A stretch of DNA of 64,000 nucleotides, taken from NCBI GenBank assembly GCA_028753945.1, contig JAPNXP010000006.1:3224001-3288000 (forward strand), written 5' to 3'. Below, in pieces: positions 1 through 12,329 of the stretch. The notes under the pieces were generated by a model, which had not been told where the DNA came from, made no database searches, and saw nothing but the letters and a program-made list of their open reading frames with translations. This DNA comes from Hexactinellida sp. DTS-2022. Taxonomy: Eukaryota > Porifera > Hexactinellida. Position numbers and translations under genes: made by a program. How positions within the stretch are numbered: the stretch's first letter is position 1; every line of letters starts with the position of its first letter.

Positions 1-164
1 TCATTATATGGGAATCCATAACAAATTTTGTGTCTGCACACCATGACAAGCAGTCCAGGTGATAATCTTTGATGTTTTGGATATATTTTCGTGCACTTTT
101 CTACTCTCTACTGCATTCGTGTCTGTGTACATAGGCAGCCTAAGTTTAAAGCAATATTAGTAAA

Positions 165-849
165 CTAGCCGGGTGCCCGCGCTTCGCCGCGGTATTCAAA
201 TTCACGGGATGTGACGGATATCTAATATGACGGATGTATAATATTACGGATATGACAGAAGTTAACAATATTGTAAACAGTTGTATTTATATTACGGGCA
301 CCATAGGAATGAGACTATTGACAACTCAATGCAAGCTGAAATTATATTGGTTAAATCATGTCAGCTATAGCAAGGGACATTCAATTGTTGTTTTCTTTCA
401 TACACAATTAACCCATTGAATTATATAGACCAATAAAACTCGAGTCAGAATAATGTGAAAACTCTGCAATCTGATAAGTCAAGGTCGGTACCCTCGCAAA
501 GTCTGAAAATATACATGTGGTAAATTGCAAATTATGCATTCTATTGACTTTAAAATATCATATTTGGATTCCTCATACACTAAAACCTAAATTGCACGTT
601 TGAAATGTTTTTCTAGCAGTTGTGAACATTTGATAATTCCTATTGAAATGTATGGGAAGGTGCCAAAAAATCACATATTTTGAGTTAACTTCGCGAGGAA
701 TGTAAATATCTCTTAAAAATTCCTTATTCAGGGTGGTGGGGTAATTCCTAAGTGACATACAAATTTTGGTTCAGATCTGTTGTGAACTCTCAGAGGAGAT
801 GTGAGGACATACACACATACACACACACAAACAACTTTATATATATAGA
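165..849 (-). mobile_element. Non-autonomous Helitron, family 1, copy A
   Basis: Read on the minus strand the element begins TCTATATATATAAAG after an A and ends with a GC-rich hairpin (CCGCG, loop, CGCGG) about 8 bases before a terminal CTAG followed by T. A 5' TC, a 3' hairpin plus CTRR and insertion between A and T are the Helitron signature. Two more copies in the same orientation lie at 1957-2674 and 5706-6520. No Rep/helicase coding is present, so it needs a helper in trans. The open frames inside are not genes. Confidence 0.7.
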
Positions 850-851
850 TA

Positions 852-956
852 CAGTCGAATCCGCTTAATTAATAGAATCACCTCGGGAACAGGTTGCTTT
901 ACCCGATTAAGCAGTGAAATCTATTAACCGGTGGCTCTATTAAGGGGAGTCGATTG
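852..956. mobile_element. Short pogo/Tigger-like MITE, degraded copy
   Basis: Starts CAGTCGAATCCGCTTAAT after TA and ends with a degraded inverted copy, as in the better copies at 10669, 13143, 29155 and 52115. It abuts the Helitron end at 849. Confidence 0.6.
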
Positions 957-989
957 CCTTGATATTGTGTTAATTGCAAGGTTACTACA

Positions 990-1448
990 AATACAATACG
1001 TAGTCCGTAATAAGTTAACTTACTTGTAACTCTTTGTAATTCATGAAAATATGTGAAATTATCCTTCAAATTTAATGAATTTAACAAAATCCCTAAGGTG
1101 TACACCTTTCGAGATATTGCTGTAATAATGGAACGTTTGCACTATTTTCTAAGGATTGTCGAACAAGTGATTGTCGTTCATAGTTGGTTAGCAGAGAGAA
1201 TTGGAATGAGCCTGAGATTGGTTCGGAGCAGCTAAACAACTTAACTGTCTTTTTGGCATTTGGATATTCATCGATAATTGATATAATTTTAAGATTTGTG
1301 CAGGTATGCTTAATATATGCAGTTAGTTCATTTGGTAGAAGTTCCAACATTTCTTTTAAATCACCATTAATTAAACCTTTCGATGAATATGCTTGCAGAT
1401 ATTTTCTTGCCCCGCTGCATTTGAAATATATATTCGTTCTGATATTGG
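990..1448 (-). pseudogene. Gene X, 3' half (cysteine-cluster family protein), broken by a transposon
   Basis: The minus strand encodes a segment clearly homologous to the 3' exon of gene Y at 32624-33428. Shared blocks include EPISGSFQFSL against DPISGVFQFSI, KKTVKLF against KKAIELL, and YTLGILLNSL against YTLDILFNSI. At least one frameshift lies near 1410. At its upstream edge the reading is PISERIYIS, which continues the sequence ending APVPI at 34791-34798. The edge is the 8-mer GATATTGG (1441-1448), immediately followed by a hAT MITE. This is therefore the 3' half of the gene whose 5' half lies at 34791-35556. Function is not recognised; the family has clustered CxxC motifs and resembles cysteine-cluster proteins found with large transposase families, which is a weak inference. 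Confidence 0.75.
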
Positions 1449-1904
1449 CAGGGTTGCCGTGGGTATGGGAATCCTGTGGGAATTCCCACAGGATTCCCAT
1501 ATGGGATGGGAATGGGAAATTTTTTTAGCCTATGGGAATTCCCACATGTGGGAATCCTATGGGAATTCCCACATGTGGGAATCCTGTGGGAAACCTATGG
1601 GAATCCTGTGGGAATTCCCATAGGATTATCAGTAGAATTTTCACACATTCATATAGATCATCATATTACAATAAAGCATAGTGACATTATGGTTGTAGAC
1701 AAACCATATGATAATGATTCATGAACACTATATAGGCGAATTCCCATACGTAGGAATCCTGTGTAAAATTGTAAATGCTATGGGATTTCCCACATGTGGG
1801 AATCCTGTGGGAATCCTATGGGAAATCCTGTGGGAATCCTATGGGAATTCCCACAGAAATCCTGTGGGAATGGGAATGAAAATTCACTTCCCACGGCAAC
1901 CCTG
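1449..1904 (+). mobile_element. hAT MITE family I, copy 1
   Basis: The ends are CAGGGTTGCCGTGGG and its perfect 15-bp inverted copy. The subterminal parts are built from an iterated palindromic motif of the GGGAATCC(TGT/TAT) type, with an 8-12 bp period. The unique core (about 1625-1780) is shared with copies at 14998 and 34355. Its own immediate flanks differ (GATATTGG left, ATTTTTAC right). The long frames rich in MGILWEFPHV come from the iterated motif and are not genes. Confidence 0.85.
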
Positions 1905-1956
1905 ATTTTTACCCCAAGAGCACTAAATGCATTAATTATTATCCGAGTATAACGAA

Positions 1957-2674
1957 CTATCCGGGTGCCCGCGCTGCGCCGCGGTATTCAAATATCGGGA
2001 TGTCTTATAATGAGTTTATGAATTGAAATATGACGGATGGGTAATGTGTAATATGACGGATATTATATGTGAAATATGACGATTTCACAGAAGTTAACAA
2101 TATTGTAAACAGTTGTATTAATATTACTGGGACCATAGGAATGAGACTATTGAAAACTCAATGCAAGCTGAAATTATATTGGTTAAATAGCTATAGCAAG
2201 GGACATTCAATTGTTGTTTTCTTTCATACACAAATGACCCATTGAATTATAGACCAATAAAACTCGAGTCAGAATAATGTGAGAACTCTGCAATCTGATA
2301 GGTCAAGGTCGGTACCCTCGCAAAGTGTGAAAAATATGCATATGGTAAATTGCAAATTATGAATTCTATTGACTTTAAAATATCATATTTGGATTCCTCA
2401 TACACTAAAACCTAGATTGCAAGTTTGAAATGTTTTTCTAGCAGCACTGTGAACTTTTGATAATCCCCATTGAAATGTATATGGGAAGGTGCCAAAAAAA
2501 TCACATATTTTGAGTTAACTTCGCGAGGAATGTAAATATCTCTTAAAAACTCCTTATTCAGGGTGGTGGGGTAACTCCTAGATGGCATACAAATTTTGGT
2601 TCAGATCTGTTTGAACTCTCGGAGGAGATGTGATGACAGACACACACACAAACCTACTACTTTATATATATAGA
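1957..2674 (-). mobile_element. Non-autonomous Helitron, family 1, copy B
   Basis: Same organisation as the copy at 165-849; the terminal CTAG has mutated to ATAG. The interior is close to copy A throughout. Confidence 0.65.
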
Positions 2675-2689
2675 TACCCGGAAATAACG

Positions 2690-3070
2690 AAGGATTTACA
2701 GATCCCAAGCACTTCGTTACAGAAGGCGTTGACTAGATTTTCCCTTCTACCCTTATTTATGTTCTTTTGGATTTGTGTATCCATTACATTGTCATAATTT
2801 ATTAAATATTTTCTATTCACAAACTAAATATTCATTGTAGTTCCTTACGAGCCGACAGATCACTTACACTGATTATATTATAAATATTTAAGATTGAAGT
2901 GATGCAGTATTTGCTTTAAGTAATAAATTGGAGAACATGGATAATTATTGTAGTGAGATAATAGGATGAACTTATTGTGTAATTGAATGGACGACTAATT
3001 CTTCCTAGCATACCCCATTGGCAATGCTGATAAACTGAAATATGAGATTAATTCATTATATTATCTTAAG
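2690..3070. other. AT-rich spacer
   Basis: No coding, RNA gene or repeat boundary recognised between the Helitron and the MITE cluster. Confidence 0.4.
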
Positions 3071-3400
3071 CAGGCCTGTAGCCAGAAAACGATAGTGGGT
3101 GGGGCTATGGGAATTGCAAGGGGGCTGAGTCTAATATATTATGTAAACCCAGTGGCGTCGTGCTCTTTGTGCCCGGGCTCCCCCAAATTCCTGTGCCCCC
3201 CCTTTTTAGAGGCTTGTCCCGAAAAACATTGATCTGGTCACTAACTACGACACTCTGTGCCCCCCCCCAGAATGTATTCAAGCACGACGCCACTGTGTAA
3301 ACCTATGCGTATTCAAGGAGTTTAATTGGACATTAAGAATATGTATGCGCTCGGATTAAAATTATAGGGGAAGCTCAGCCCCCTTCTGGCTACGGGCCTG
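3071..3400. mobile_element. TIR element with CAGGCCTGTAGCCAGAA ends
   Basis: Inverted ends CAGGCCTGTAGCCAGAA and TTCTGGCTACGGGCCTG. No clean target duplication. A second MITE (3150-3295) is nested inside. A fragment of the same family, in inverse orientation, lies at about 15737-15842. Confidence 0.6.
3150..3295. mobile_element. hAT MITE, CAGTGGCGTCGTGCT family, perfect TSD
   Basis: Ends CAGTGGCGTCGTGCT and AGCACGACGCCACTG, flanked on both sides by TGTAAACC (3142-3149 and 3296-3303). Nested in the element at 3071-3400. Confidence 0.85.
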
Positions 3401-3614
3401 GTAAACACAGTATATTACGTATAGCGGCCCAGTCTAACATCACAATTAAATACATAACCGTGTGAAAGTGATTAGAATGAATCATAGAGTGGTAATGATA
3501 AATACTCAATAATACACAGATAAACACGAAATGTTAGTCCACAAATACTGATATCTCTATTAGGAATCAAAAGGGAGACCTGAAGCAGTGTTATGTCTGA
3601 AGAGTAGTCTAGAG

Positions 3615-3808
3615 CAGTAGCGGCGCTGGGAGCTTCTTTTGGGGGGGATGGGAGCTTCTTTTGGGGGGGGGGGGGGCTGTCTTGGACAACCGGGTTCGAC
3701 ACCCTAGTAATAATTGCAAATACAATAAAAACCTTGGGATATTTTGGGATTTGGGGGGGGGGCAACCGCACGTTCGCCCCCCCCCCCCCCCCCCGTCCGC
3801 CGCCACTG
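3615..3808. mobile_element. hAT MITE with poly-G/C interior, perfect TSD
   Basis: Ends CAGTAGCGGCGCTG and GTCCGCCGCCACTG, flanked by GTCTAGAG on both sides (3607-3614 and 3809-3816). The interior carries runs of 8-18 G or C, which explains proline- and glycine-rich spurious frames. Confidence 0.8.
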
Positions 3809-4189
3809 GTCTAGAGAATATAGAGAGGGCATCAAACAGAGAAATTGAGTGTACAATAGGAACAGTAAATGCAAATTGATTTAATAAAAGTAGACAGAAT
3901 TGTAAGATTACTTATCTTAAATTCTGAACGATATCTTGTTTCCCAATTGTGAAAAATTCAAATAAGATTAATATTTAGAATGACTTGGAGTTTGAAAATC
4001 CAAATAATTTATGAATCTTTATACTGTTTAATTCATTATCCACTTTCAATATGAACAAATTTCTAATTGTGTATTATATGATTATACTACACTGAAATTG
4101 AGGATAACAATTCAAAACAGATTTAATAAAACAGAATACTTACGTATATATAATGGGTGTTCAAATTTGCTGGCCATGCATGTGGCGTG

Positions 4190-5682
4190 CAGTAGCGGAT
4201 TTACCATAGGGCTGCTCGGGCTAAAGCCCTAGGCCCACTTCATTCTTAGGCCCAGTTTAGGTCAACTTGGCCAGGAAATGGGATTGATTTGGGAGTAGAA
4301 ACTAGTTTCCGCCGAAGAAATTTCAAAATATAATGAATAGTTTGCATTAGCTAAACCCGATGTTTCAATAAAATTTTAGCAACACCAGGTACATAAGTAC
4401 TTCGTGACATTTTTAGCAATAAAAGTTATCTATCCATATATTAAAAGCACAATTGTTGTCTGCTTTTGTCTGTGTTAGTCTAAAATTGTTAGGGAAGACA
4501 ATATGCTCTAGAAAATACAAATTGGCATGCAAGGGTAATTTTAGACGTTCACAACGATGAATTGGTCTTAACGTCTTCCAAACAAAATATCGGCATTCTG
4601 AAGTCTTAAAAGCGCATAACATCAACCTTCCAAACGGGCACCCTTATTGATGATACTCAAACTAAACAAGTACTTATTACTATAATCACGTTTAATGATA
4701 AAAATATGGACAAGACACTTTCTGAGATGTGGGTAAATTCCCAGTTACGGGCACCCTTCGTTAAAAGTTCCCGGATATAGGAAGTTTAGTGTATTTAGGA
4801 ATAACTAATTAGTTTTTGTCCGAATCGCCACAATTTTAGATGACAAGGCAGGATAAAATGAAGCACACGTACGATTTATGGGATTATTGCCTCACGTAGG
4901 AACTAATTTGGATTGACTCCTAGTATTTTGATTCAGACGACATAAATTTGTCACATTATAATATATATTGTTGTGTATTTCTCTTCAAAATTTAACAATT
5001 TTCACTTTTAATCTGCGCAGATATTATCAAAAACGCACCTCCAACTGCTTCCTCATGGCTCAAATTGTGTTTTGTAGATTTAATCTTCCCCTACATTTTT
5101 CCGAGATTGCATACTTTGATTAATCCAGTTTGGCTTACATCAATTACTTCTATTGGTGATTTATTTTTGCTACGTCAATCACATAATTATGCATGATATT
5201 ACTATCAAAGATGTTCAGCGATTTACCCGCATATATCTTCTGCATTGTAAATGACATATTGATCCAACAATTTATTGTCTGGAGGAAAATCTTGATGTTA
5301 AATAGCATTTTAATTGATAAGTTGAATTGCCTTGACTCCCAAATTGTGACAAACTAATCTGAATAAAATAATATACGTGTAATTAACAATTCACAGGCAT
5401 AACTTATTTTATTATGAATGATTTCTTGAGGTTGGTAAGGTCGCGAAGCGTCCGTTAATTGTGTTCTAACACCAACGAAAAAAGGACACGGTGCGACCTA
5501 GACCGAAGAACTGGTTTATATTAATAGCAAATAATTAATAGTAATTATGGAAGAAAATATGTTATTTCATTGTTTCTGCTTAAATATGTAAAGTAGGGAC
5601 TATCATTGGAAAATAAAAGATATAAAAATAGGCCCAATAAAAATAACAGCCCTAGGCCCACAACACCCTAAATCCGGCACTT
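4190..5682. mobile_element. Non-autonomous or decayed hAT element, 1.5 kb, perfect TSD
   Basis: Ends CAGTAGCGGATTTACCATAG and CCCTAAATCCGGCACTT, with internal CCCTAGGCCCA blocks at both ends. The flanks are GTGGCGTG on both sides (4182-4189 and 5683-5690). No transposase reading frame survives. A small fragment of Helitron family 2 sits at 5429-5520. Confidence 0.8.
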
Positions 5683-5705
5683 GTGGCGTGTTGGAATATT
5701 AATAA

Positions 5706-6520
5706 CTAGCCGAGTATCCGCGCTTCGCCGCGGTATTCAAATTCACGGGATGTCTTATAATGAGTAAATAATCATATTTACATATGTTATTGATAGTATT
5801 ACTAATAGCCGAAGCGCCGCCCTCCGCCACAAAAAGGCTTCTTGAGTGGCATTTTTTATGATTTGAAATATTACGGATGTGTAATGTGTAATATGACGGA
5901 TATGTAATATGACGGATGTGAAATTTAAAATATGTTAAAAATATTGTAAACAGTTGTATTCATATTACGGGGACCATGGGAATGAGACTATTGACACCTC
6001 AATGCAAGCTGAAATTTTATTGGTTAAATCATGTCAGCTATAGCAAGGGACATTCAATTGTTGTTTTCTTTCATACACAATTGACCCATTGAATTATAGA
6101 CCAATAAAACTCGAGTCAGAATAATGTGAAAACTCTGCAATCTGATAGGTCAAGGTCGGTACCCTCGCAAAGTGTGAAAAATATGTATATGGTAAATTGC
6201 AAATTATGAATTCTATTGACTTTGAAATATCATATTTGGATTCCTAATACACTAAAACCTAGATTGCACGCTTGAAATGTTTTTCTAGCAGCACTGTGAA
6301 CTTTTGATAATTCCCATTGAAATGCATGGGAAGGTGCCAAAAAATCACATATTTTGAGTTAACTTCGCGAGGAATGTAAATATCTCTTAAAAAATCCTTA
6401 TTCAGGGTGGTGGGGTAACTCCTAGATGGCATACAAATTTTGGTTGAGTTCTGTTGTGAACTCTCAGAGGAGATGTGATGACAGACATACACACACACAA
6501 ACAACTTTATATTATATAGA
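5706..6520 (-). mobile_element. Non-autonomous Helitron, family 1, copy C
   Basis: Same termini as copy A: TCTATATA start on the minus strand, and hairpin then CTAG before T. About 130 bp longer than A because of extra sequence near 5770-5860. Confidence 0.65.
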
Positions 6521-6692
6521 TACTTTTTATTAAATAAACTTAATTGAAATAGTGAAGGACAACATTATTTAATCTGAGAAGATAAACTAGCAAGAAAAAT
6601 AAACTTGGTTTGGTTATTACTTTTCCGAATGTAACACAAAATTTACCAAATTTATGTTCGAAATATAAAATAGCGAAATATAATTAATGTAT

Positions 6693-9433
6693 TTACCTTG
6701 GTAGGTGAGATAAATCAAACAGACGATGATCGATGTGAAAAGCGTCAGCAAAACTTATCAGGTGATCAATTAGTTCCTCTTCAGGACTTGATAGATCAGT
6801 TGCCTCTAGAAACTCGAGTTTTGAGAGACTACCAATCATATAAACCAGTGCTTTACATGATTCTGATGTATTATCGCAATGGAGTATGCTCAACAGGCGA
6901 AGTGCAGGGTGATAAGAAAGTTCCTGGCAGATGGATAGCACGCCAGTATCGTAGAGCGTGACGTTATAAAACCTCAAATCAACAAGAGACCTTAAGTTAT
7001 GCATCGTAACTTCCCATAGTGTGACATCATCAGATGGTAACACAATGTTCTCAAGCACTAGCTGAACCAAATTTTCGCACGATTTCAGATAATCGAGAAA
7101 AAACTCCAGCTCTCAAATCCAATGGTATCCAATGCGTATAACTTAATACCTTTTAGGGTATCTCTGTTCTTTTTAATGATATTCTGCAGATTAATGTGCA
7201 TATTTTTGTCTTCTGAGTTTACATCCCTTATCTGTAGGTAAGTTAGCTGAGAGAAGTTAATCAAAGCAGGCAATAGAGCATAGTCGTTTAATCCAACCTC
7301 TTTTAACTGTAGAAATCGGGGAACACACGGATAATGTCATCATGCAACCTAATGGGAACATCGTAAAGATGTAGGCCTTTTAATTGGGTAGCTTTGCACA
7401 GAGCAGGGATTAGTGTGTCAAAATGGTTTCTTTGAAATGTATCGTTATCAGGTGGGTATATAAATAAGATATCGAAATCAGTCAAATGGCTAATTAATTG
7501 TTGCGAAAATGGAGTCGAATAAATTGTATTATCCAGTCGTAAACTATTAGGAAAAGACTTGTAATCTGTCAAATTACAACTGTATAGTTCAATACTAACT
7601 TTAGTGCAAGACTTCAATCCTGTCTCTCTAATTGTTTCGGTATACGATAGGACTGTAGTGGAATCTTTCCCATCGAAGTACAATGCTAATAAATTAATTG
7701 AACAAATTCCCATTTCCTGTATTAAAGAGTGAAATTGAGTAGGATTGATATGGCTAGTGTCGATATAAATGAATTGAATTCGACAAACAAGTTTGAGAGT
7801 CTGAATAAAACAAATCCATTCATTAGGAGAGACTGATTCTAGTACATACAGATACACTGGCATCGGAAAGTGTTGTTTGAAGTTATTAAACCAAAAGGGA
7901 ATTGAATCTGAGTTAGTTTCGAATAAAATTGAGGCTAATTGGAAATAGATTTTGGTAAATAATTCCCAACCTTTACAGTGATATAATTCAGTGTGGTAAA
8001 AACCAGTGTAGTCAAGTTGATAGCTCATAGGCATATCGATTAGCTGAATGGGCTGAGGAGTCAGGTACCTGTATAGGATGGAAAGAAGAGCAGCTGCTTT
8101 ATCAGACAGGAGTCCACAGAGGAACCTGACTACCATTCGGAACAGAGAGAAGTTAGCCTCGGAGTGGGAAATATACCTAACACTGTAGCACTGCTTAATC
8201 CAGCTAGTGTGTTCTAAATAGAGGGCAGATACGAACTCCTGCATAGTCAGGTGGACAAATGTCCACACTTGTTTCATAAGTCCGACGGATTCCTTTTGGT
8301 AGTGCTCGTGAGCTAGATCCTGCCAGGTGTTTAGCTAGGTCCCTTGACCAATTGGCGCCATTTGGCAAACCTAAACAAAGCCATTTTGTGATGAATCCTG
8401 TCTCAATTTCTGCTGCATAATCATATCGTGTCGACTCCATTGAGTGCCAGTTAGTGTTGCGACAGGGAATCGATATTGAGTATCGAATTCCGACTAATTC
8501 TTTGTGACTGAATCTGAGAGCAGTTCTCTTTGACAAGAATGTCTTACCGCATCCCGGATTCCCGATTATGCACCAAATTTCAGGCTTTGCAGCATCATAC
8601 GCTAATAATTCTTCTGTAAAATCGACAGGGGTTATTTCTACCTCCTTATTTGCAATTTTTCTGAGGTATGCAATTTCATTATAGGTCGTTTCATCCTCCA
8701 TGTTTATTTCTCTGGGTTCCTCTTTTAAAATTGTTAAATCAACAAATACGCTTTCCAGGCTCACCAATTTATCCTTTCCAATCATTTGTTTAATATTTTC
8801 GAATTGTAATTTTGCAAAATCTCTTAGTTTAATTTCCCATTGTTCCAGTTCTTTTGCTTGTTTGTCAATTTCCTTTTTGAATTTGCTTTCAAACTCCCCT
8901 TCCTGCATTTTCGAGAATAAAGTAATGTAGACCTTTAATTGTACAACCACGTCATTTCTTTGGATTCCCACCAGGATCTTTGTCAGATTTATCAGGTCTT
9001 TCTGAATAAATCCGTTTTCCATCAGTTTGTTCATAGCCATCTCAAAACTTATATTCTCAATTGGTTCATTTGTCACTGCTATGTATATTAACGTCCATTT
9101 ATCCATAGGGATTTCATCTCTCAGTAGATTGATTAGAGTTTCGATTGACAGTTCCTCCTCTTGGAATTCGGTTTCCACTGGGGATGAGGCGCATAGCCAC
9201 TTCACATCACAAGCTATTTCTGACAAGTCGGGTCGGATGTGCTGTAGGGCCAGATAGAACTTGTGGGCGTCTCTGCCTTTCCATTGTTTCATTGCGATTA
9301 GGAAATTCGATTTTTGAGCTATATCTTCACACAATCCTTCTGGGATACCGATTTCGTTCTTGATTTGTCTAATTTCTTCGGATGTTAATTTGTTGTTTAG
9401 TTCCGTTAAGGCAGAGATCTCTTCGATTGCCAT
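6693..9433 (-). pseudogene. NLR-like receptor pseudogene (death-fold x2, NACHT P-loop, LRR-like tail)
   Basis: Reading from ATG at 9433 (MAIEEISALTELN; a possible splice acceptor lies just upstream) the protein has two helical death-fold or DED-like domains (about residues 1-90 and 95-170), a coiled coil (about 180-250) and a NACHT P-loop, GNPGCGKTF, near residue 290. The NACHT conserved block around LCLGLPNGANWSRDLAKHL follows, but the next recognisable block, WTFVHLTMQEFVSALYL, comes immediately and in another frame (break near 8280-8300). The Walker B/DGLDE part and winged-helix region are absent. Leucine-rich-repeat-like sequence continues to 6693 through further frameshifts near 7305 and 7090. 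The terminal CCAAG/GTAAAT could be a splice donor. Such proteins are innate immune or cell death sensors; this copy is unlikely to work. Confidence 0.85.
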
Positions 9434-9582
9434 TTCCGGAATTCTACACAAATAATGCGTTGGTTAAATTAAAGTTAGGCTAATTCTTTATACATACTCA
9501 AAAGGTGGTATATAACCAATGTGATAAATAATATTTTCTTCTAATACTGACATGGGGCACAAGTGTTTACATCTATGATCAT

Positions 9583-9615
9583 ACAATTCTTACACCGATC
9601 GTGTATAAGAATTGT
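9583..9615. repeat. Short palindrome
   Basis: Arms ACAATTCTTA and TAAGAATTGT around a CGATCG-containing centre. Could be a structured site or a small repeat remnant. Confidence 0.3.
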
Positions 9616-9796
9616 GATCGGATTGTAGATCACTTTACAAACTAGGATCGGATTCGGTAACTGATCTAATATTTTCTATAAGAAGATTCGTATACCTTTT
9701 TGATTTATTTCGTCCCATTTATACCCAATATCAAAAATTCTTTTACGCTTATCAATAGTAGACAAACAAAATATATCATTGATTTACTGACATTAC

Positions 9797-9935
9797 TTGA
9801 GGTGCGTAGCACCGAATCTGTCGCAAAGCGACCGAGACCGAAGGGCTCGTTGTATTAAAGTGTTGGGAGAATAGAAACCGCATTTATTTATGAGATAGTA
9901 GCTAACTTCCAAATGTTATAATTCACTACTGCAAT
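9797..9935 (+). mobile_element. Helitron family 2 fragments
   Basis: Contains the family 3'-end hairpins GGTGCGTAGCACC and GTCGCAAAGCGAC followed by CGAAGGGCTCGT (to 9852), then sequence similar to the family's 5' region (GTATTAAAGTG, AACTTCCAAATGTTATAAT). Fuller copies lie at 20050, 49330 and 60690. Confidence 0.5.
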
Positions 9936-10668
9936 GTTTGTAATCAGTTAGTTCTAAACTCTTTTTAGAGACATAGATTACTAGGTTTGTGATGGGAATT
10001 GGTACAATATTCTCATTATAATTTACAACATTTGTACTCTGTCAACCACCAGTTAAAATTGCTTACTTTGTCACTCGACTTATTATCATTGTGTGTTTTA
10101 TACTTACTCGCATTAATTTAATTTCTTAATTTTATTTTTCAGACGCCATTTGTATTTTTTTTGAAAATATATAAACAAAGATTATGCTAAGGTTCAGAAT
10201 TTGCTCATTTGTTCGAATTTCGAAAACTTTCGAAGAAGATCTGTCAGTTGAATTCGATGTTTTCTAACTATTTGTGGTGTAAAAAATTCCAACTTATCTA
10301 ATATTTCCATAGGTTTTTCCTAACCATGGTATGATTTAACAATCGGTTTATTCAAAACTAAAATCCGTGTCAGAATGTAATACATCCTTGTATGCCTGTA
10401 CATTACAGCCACAATGGTTAAATCCCTATAAGGTTTGGTAGATATGGTAAGTATCGGTTTATTCTAACTATCCTTATTTGAAAATAAATGGTTAGCGAAA
10501 ACCGGTTTCTAACTAACTAACTTTGGCCTAAATGTCACTTTTTCGCCTTAAGTTATTGCTCAAAATTAACAAATAATGTTCTCCTTTATATGTTTGCTAT
10601 TTTGTCATTTAATAAAGATGGTGTATTATACGTAATAACATATTCAGTGGTTTTTATGCAGAAATATA
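9936..10668. other. AT-rich spacer without recognised genes
   Basis: No frame with convincing coding character on either strand and no clear repeat termini. Confidence 0.4.
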
Positions 10669-10850
10669 CAGTTGACTCCGCTTAATAGAGTCACCTCGGG
10701 ACCAGGTCGCTTTGACCCGATTAAGCAGAGAAATCTTTTAACCGAAAATATTAAGCCAAACTGTCATTCCGTCCTATAAATAATGTGAGATTTTGACCCG
10801 ATTAAGCGGCAAAATCTAAAACCGGGGGCTATATTAAGCGAAGTCGACTG
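10669..10850. mobile_element. pogo/Tigger-like MITE
   Basis: Ends CAGTTGACTCCGCTTAATAG and TTAAGCGAAGTCGACTG between TA dinucleotides. The interior repeats the ACCCGATTAAGCGG motif. Confidence 0.75.
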
Positions 10851-11399
10851 TATATAACCTTATGTAAACTGTAAAATTTCTAATTTATTTTCTGTGATGA
10901 CAGTCGAATTTTAAACTTTAATTGAATATATAACAAAACACATTACTAATTCTTGGTTTGGATTCTCGGCTTAATTGAGTCACGATCTACTCTCGAACTG
11001 AAGTGACTCTATTAGATATGATCATTGCATTGTGCAGTAGAAACTCGTTAGTACGAACACCAGGGGACCGTCAAATATGTTCGCTTTGTCTGGAATGTAA
11101 TGCGGAAATGGTTCGATTTAAAAAAATAGTAAATAGTTCGGACCAAAATAGGAAATATTACGACTTCATTTTGTTGGACCATGGATTCAAGCCGGGTTTT
11201 TCTCATATCCATGGTGTAGCAACACTGAAAATTTGAACTACGTTTTCCTATTTGGTTTTTCGAACCATTTCCACCACACCACCAAACGAATATCATTCGT
11301 ATTGAAAAGGATTTGAAGGGACTGAAATAGTGTCAACTCGTATTAACCGAATTTCTTATTAAGTGTTGTAATTCAGATATAAGTTTATGGCCTACTTAA

Positions 11400-11898
11400 T
11401 ACAGGGCCGTATATATATATATATATCACAGAGGCCAAAAATAAGAAGACCTAAGAAGGCCCACTATATTCAGACTGTCCAACCTCTGGACAGTATCTCG
11501 TCGGGATTTCAGTCGAGGGAAAAGTCCAAGAAACTAGCATTTTCCGGGGGTATTCTTCTCTCCGGGAATCTTTGCTACCTGGAGGCCTTCAAACCCATTT
11601 AAGGCCTCTCAGATATATATTACTGTCAAAATGGTTTAGTAAATTAATCGTAATTTAACTCATTTCACACATATTTCCTAATAAAAACTAAATTTTAAGG
11701 ATTTAATATTATCTGGAACGCATTTTGAATTTCAGGTTAGTATATACTCAACACTAAATAAATTAGCAGTGTATATAAATTCTATTTTCAAACAAACTAA
11801 GACCCATATCAAAAGTCAATCGAAATTTCCAGGGAAAATAGAATAAATTATCGGCCTTCTATGTTTTTAGCTTTCTCACTGTAATATGCGGCCCTGTA
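11400..11898. mobile_element. piggyBac-like MITE flanked by TTAA
   Basis: Ends TACAGGGCCGTATAT and ATATGCGGCCCTGTA lie between TTAA at 11396-11399 and 11899-11902. TTAA duplication is the piggyBac signature. The frame of about 71 residues inside shows no family resemblance and is probably fortuitous. Confidence 0.6.
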
Positions 11899-12329
11899 TT
11901 AAGTGGATCACAATATTCAAGTATCACTATGTTAAGATGCACTATATTGAATTTGAATATTTTCGATACGTATAGTAAATGGGAATCTAACTATAGCTCG
12001 TAGCTGCATCTAACGGACAGGTACTTAGAGTGTCCTATCCAAATATTTTTGGGGCTTTTTCACACAATGATAAGATGAAAAGAACTGAAACTGCTTAAAA
12101 GCAAACCGAGTATGGCTGATAGGATGAAAGATTTGAAATATAATATAACTTTCAACAGACAAATAATGGTGCAAAAACAGTCGTCAACAGGGATAAGACA
12201 TTATGACAAAATATCGGTCAAGTATTACAAACTACAAAGTTTAATTCCCTTAGCCATTATAAGGCCGAATGGAATTTCCGGAAAATACAAACATGTTTCT
12301 ATTTTCTCCTCATATTCGTAACGAGGTTA

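Noticed and set aside
573-758. Conserved small frame in Helitron copies (also at 6259-6504), YPTTLNKEFLRDIYIPREV
   Set aside because: Its similarity follows from the nucleotide repeat; copy B has it broken, and no start or domain supports a gene.
1449-1904. Regularly repeated GGGAATTCCCACA units resembling a CRISPR array
   Set aside because: Units are 8-12 bp palindromes without spacers, inside a MITE with perfect 15-bp inverted ends, in a eukaryotic genome.
3472-3879. Proline- or glycine-rich frames around 3.5-3.9 kb
   Set aside because: Caused by poly-G and poly-C runs inside a MITE.
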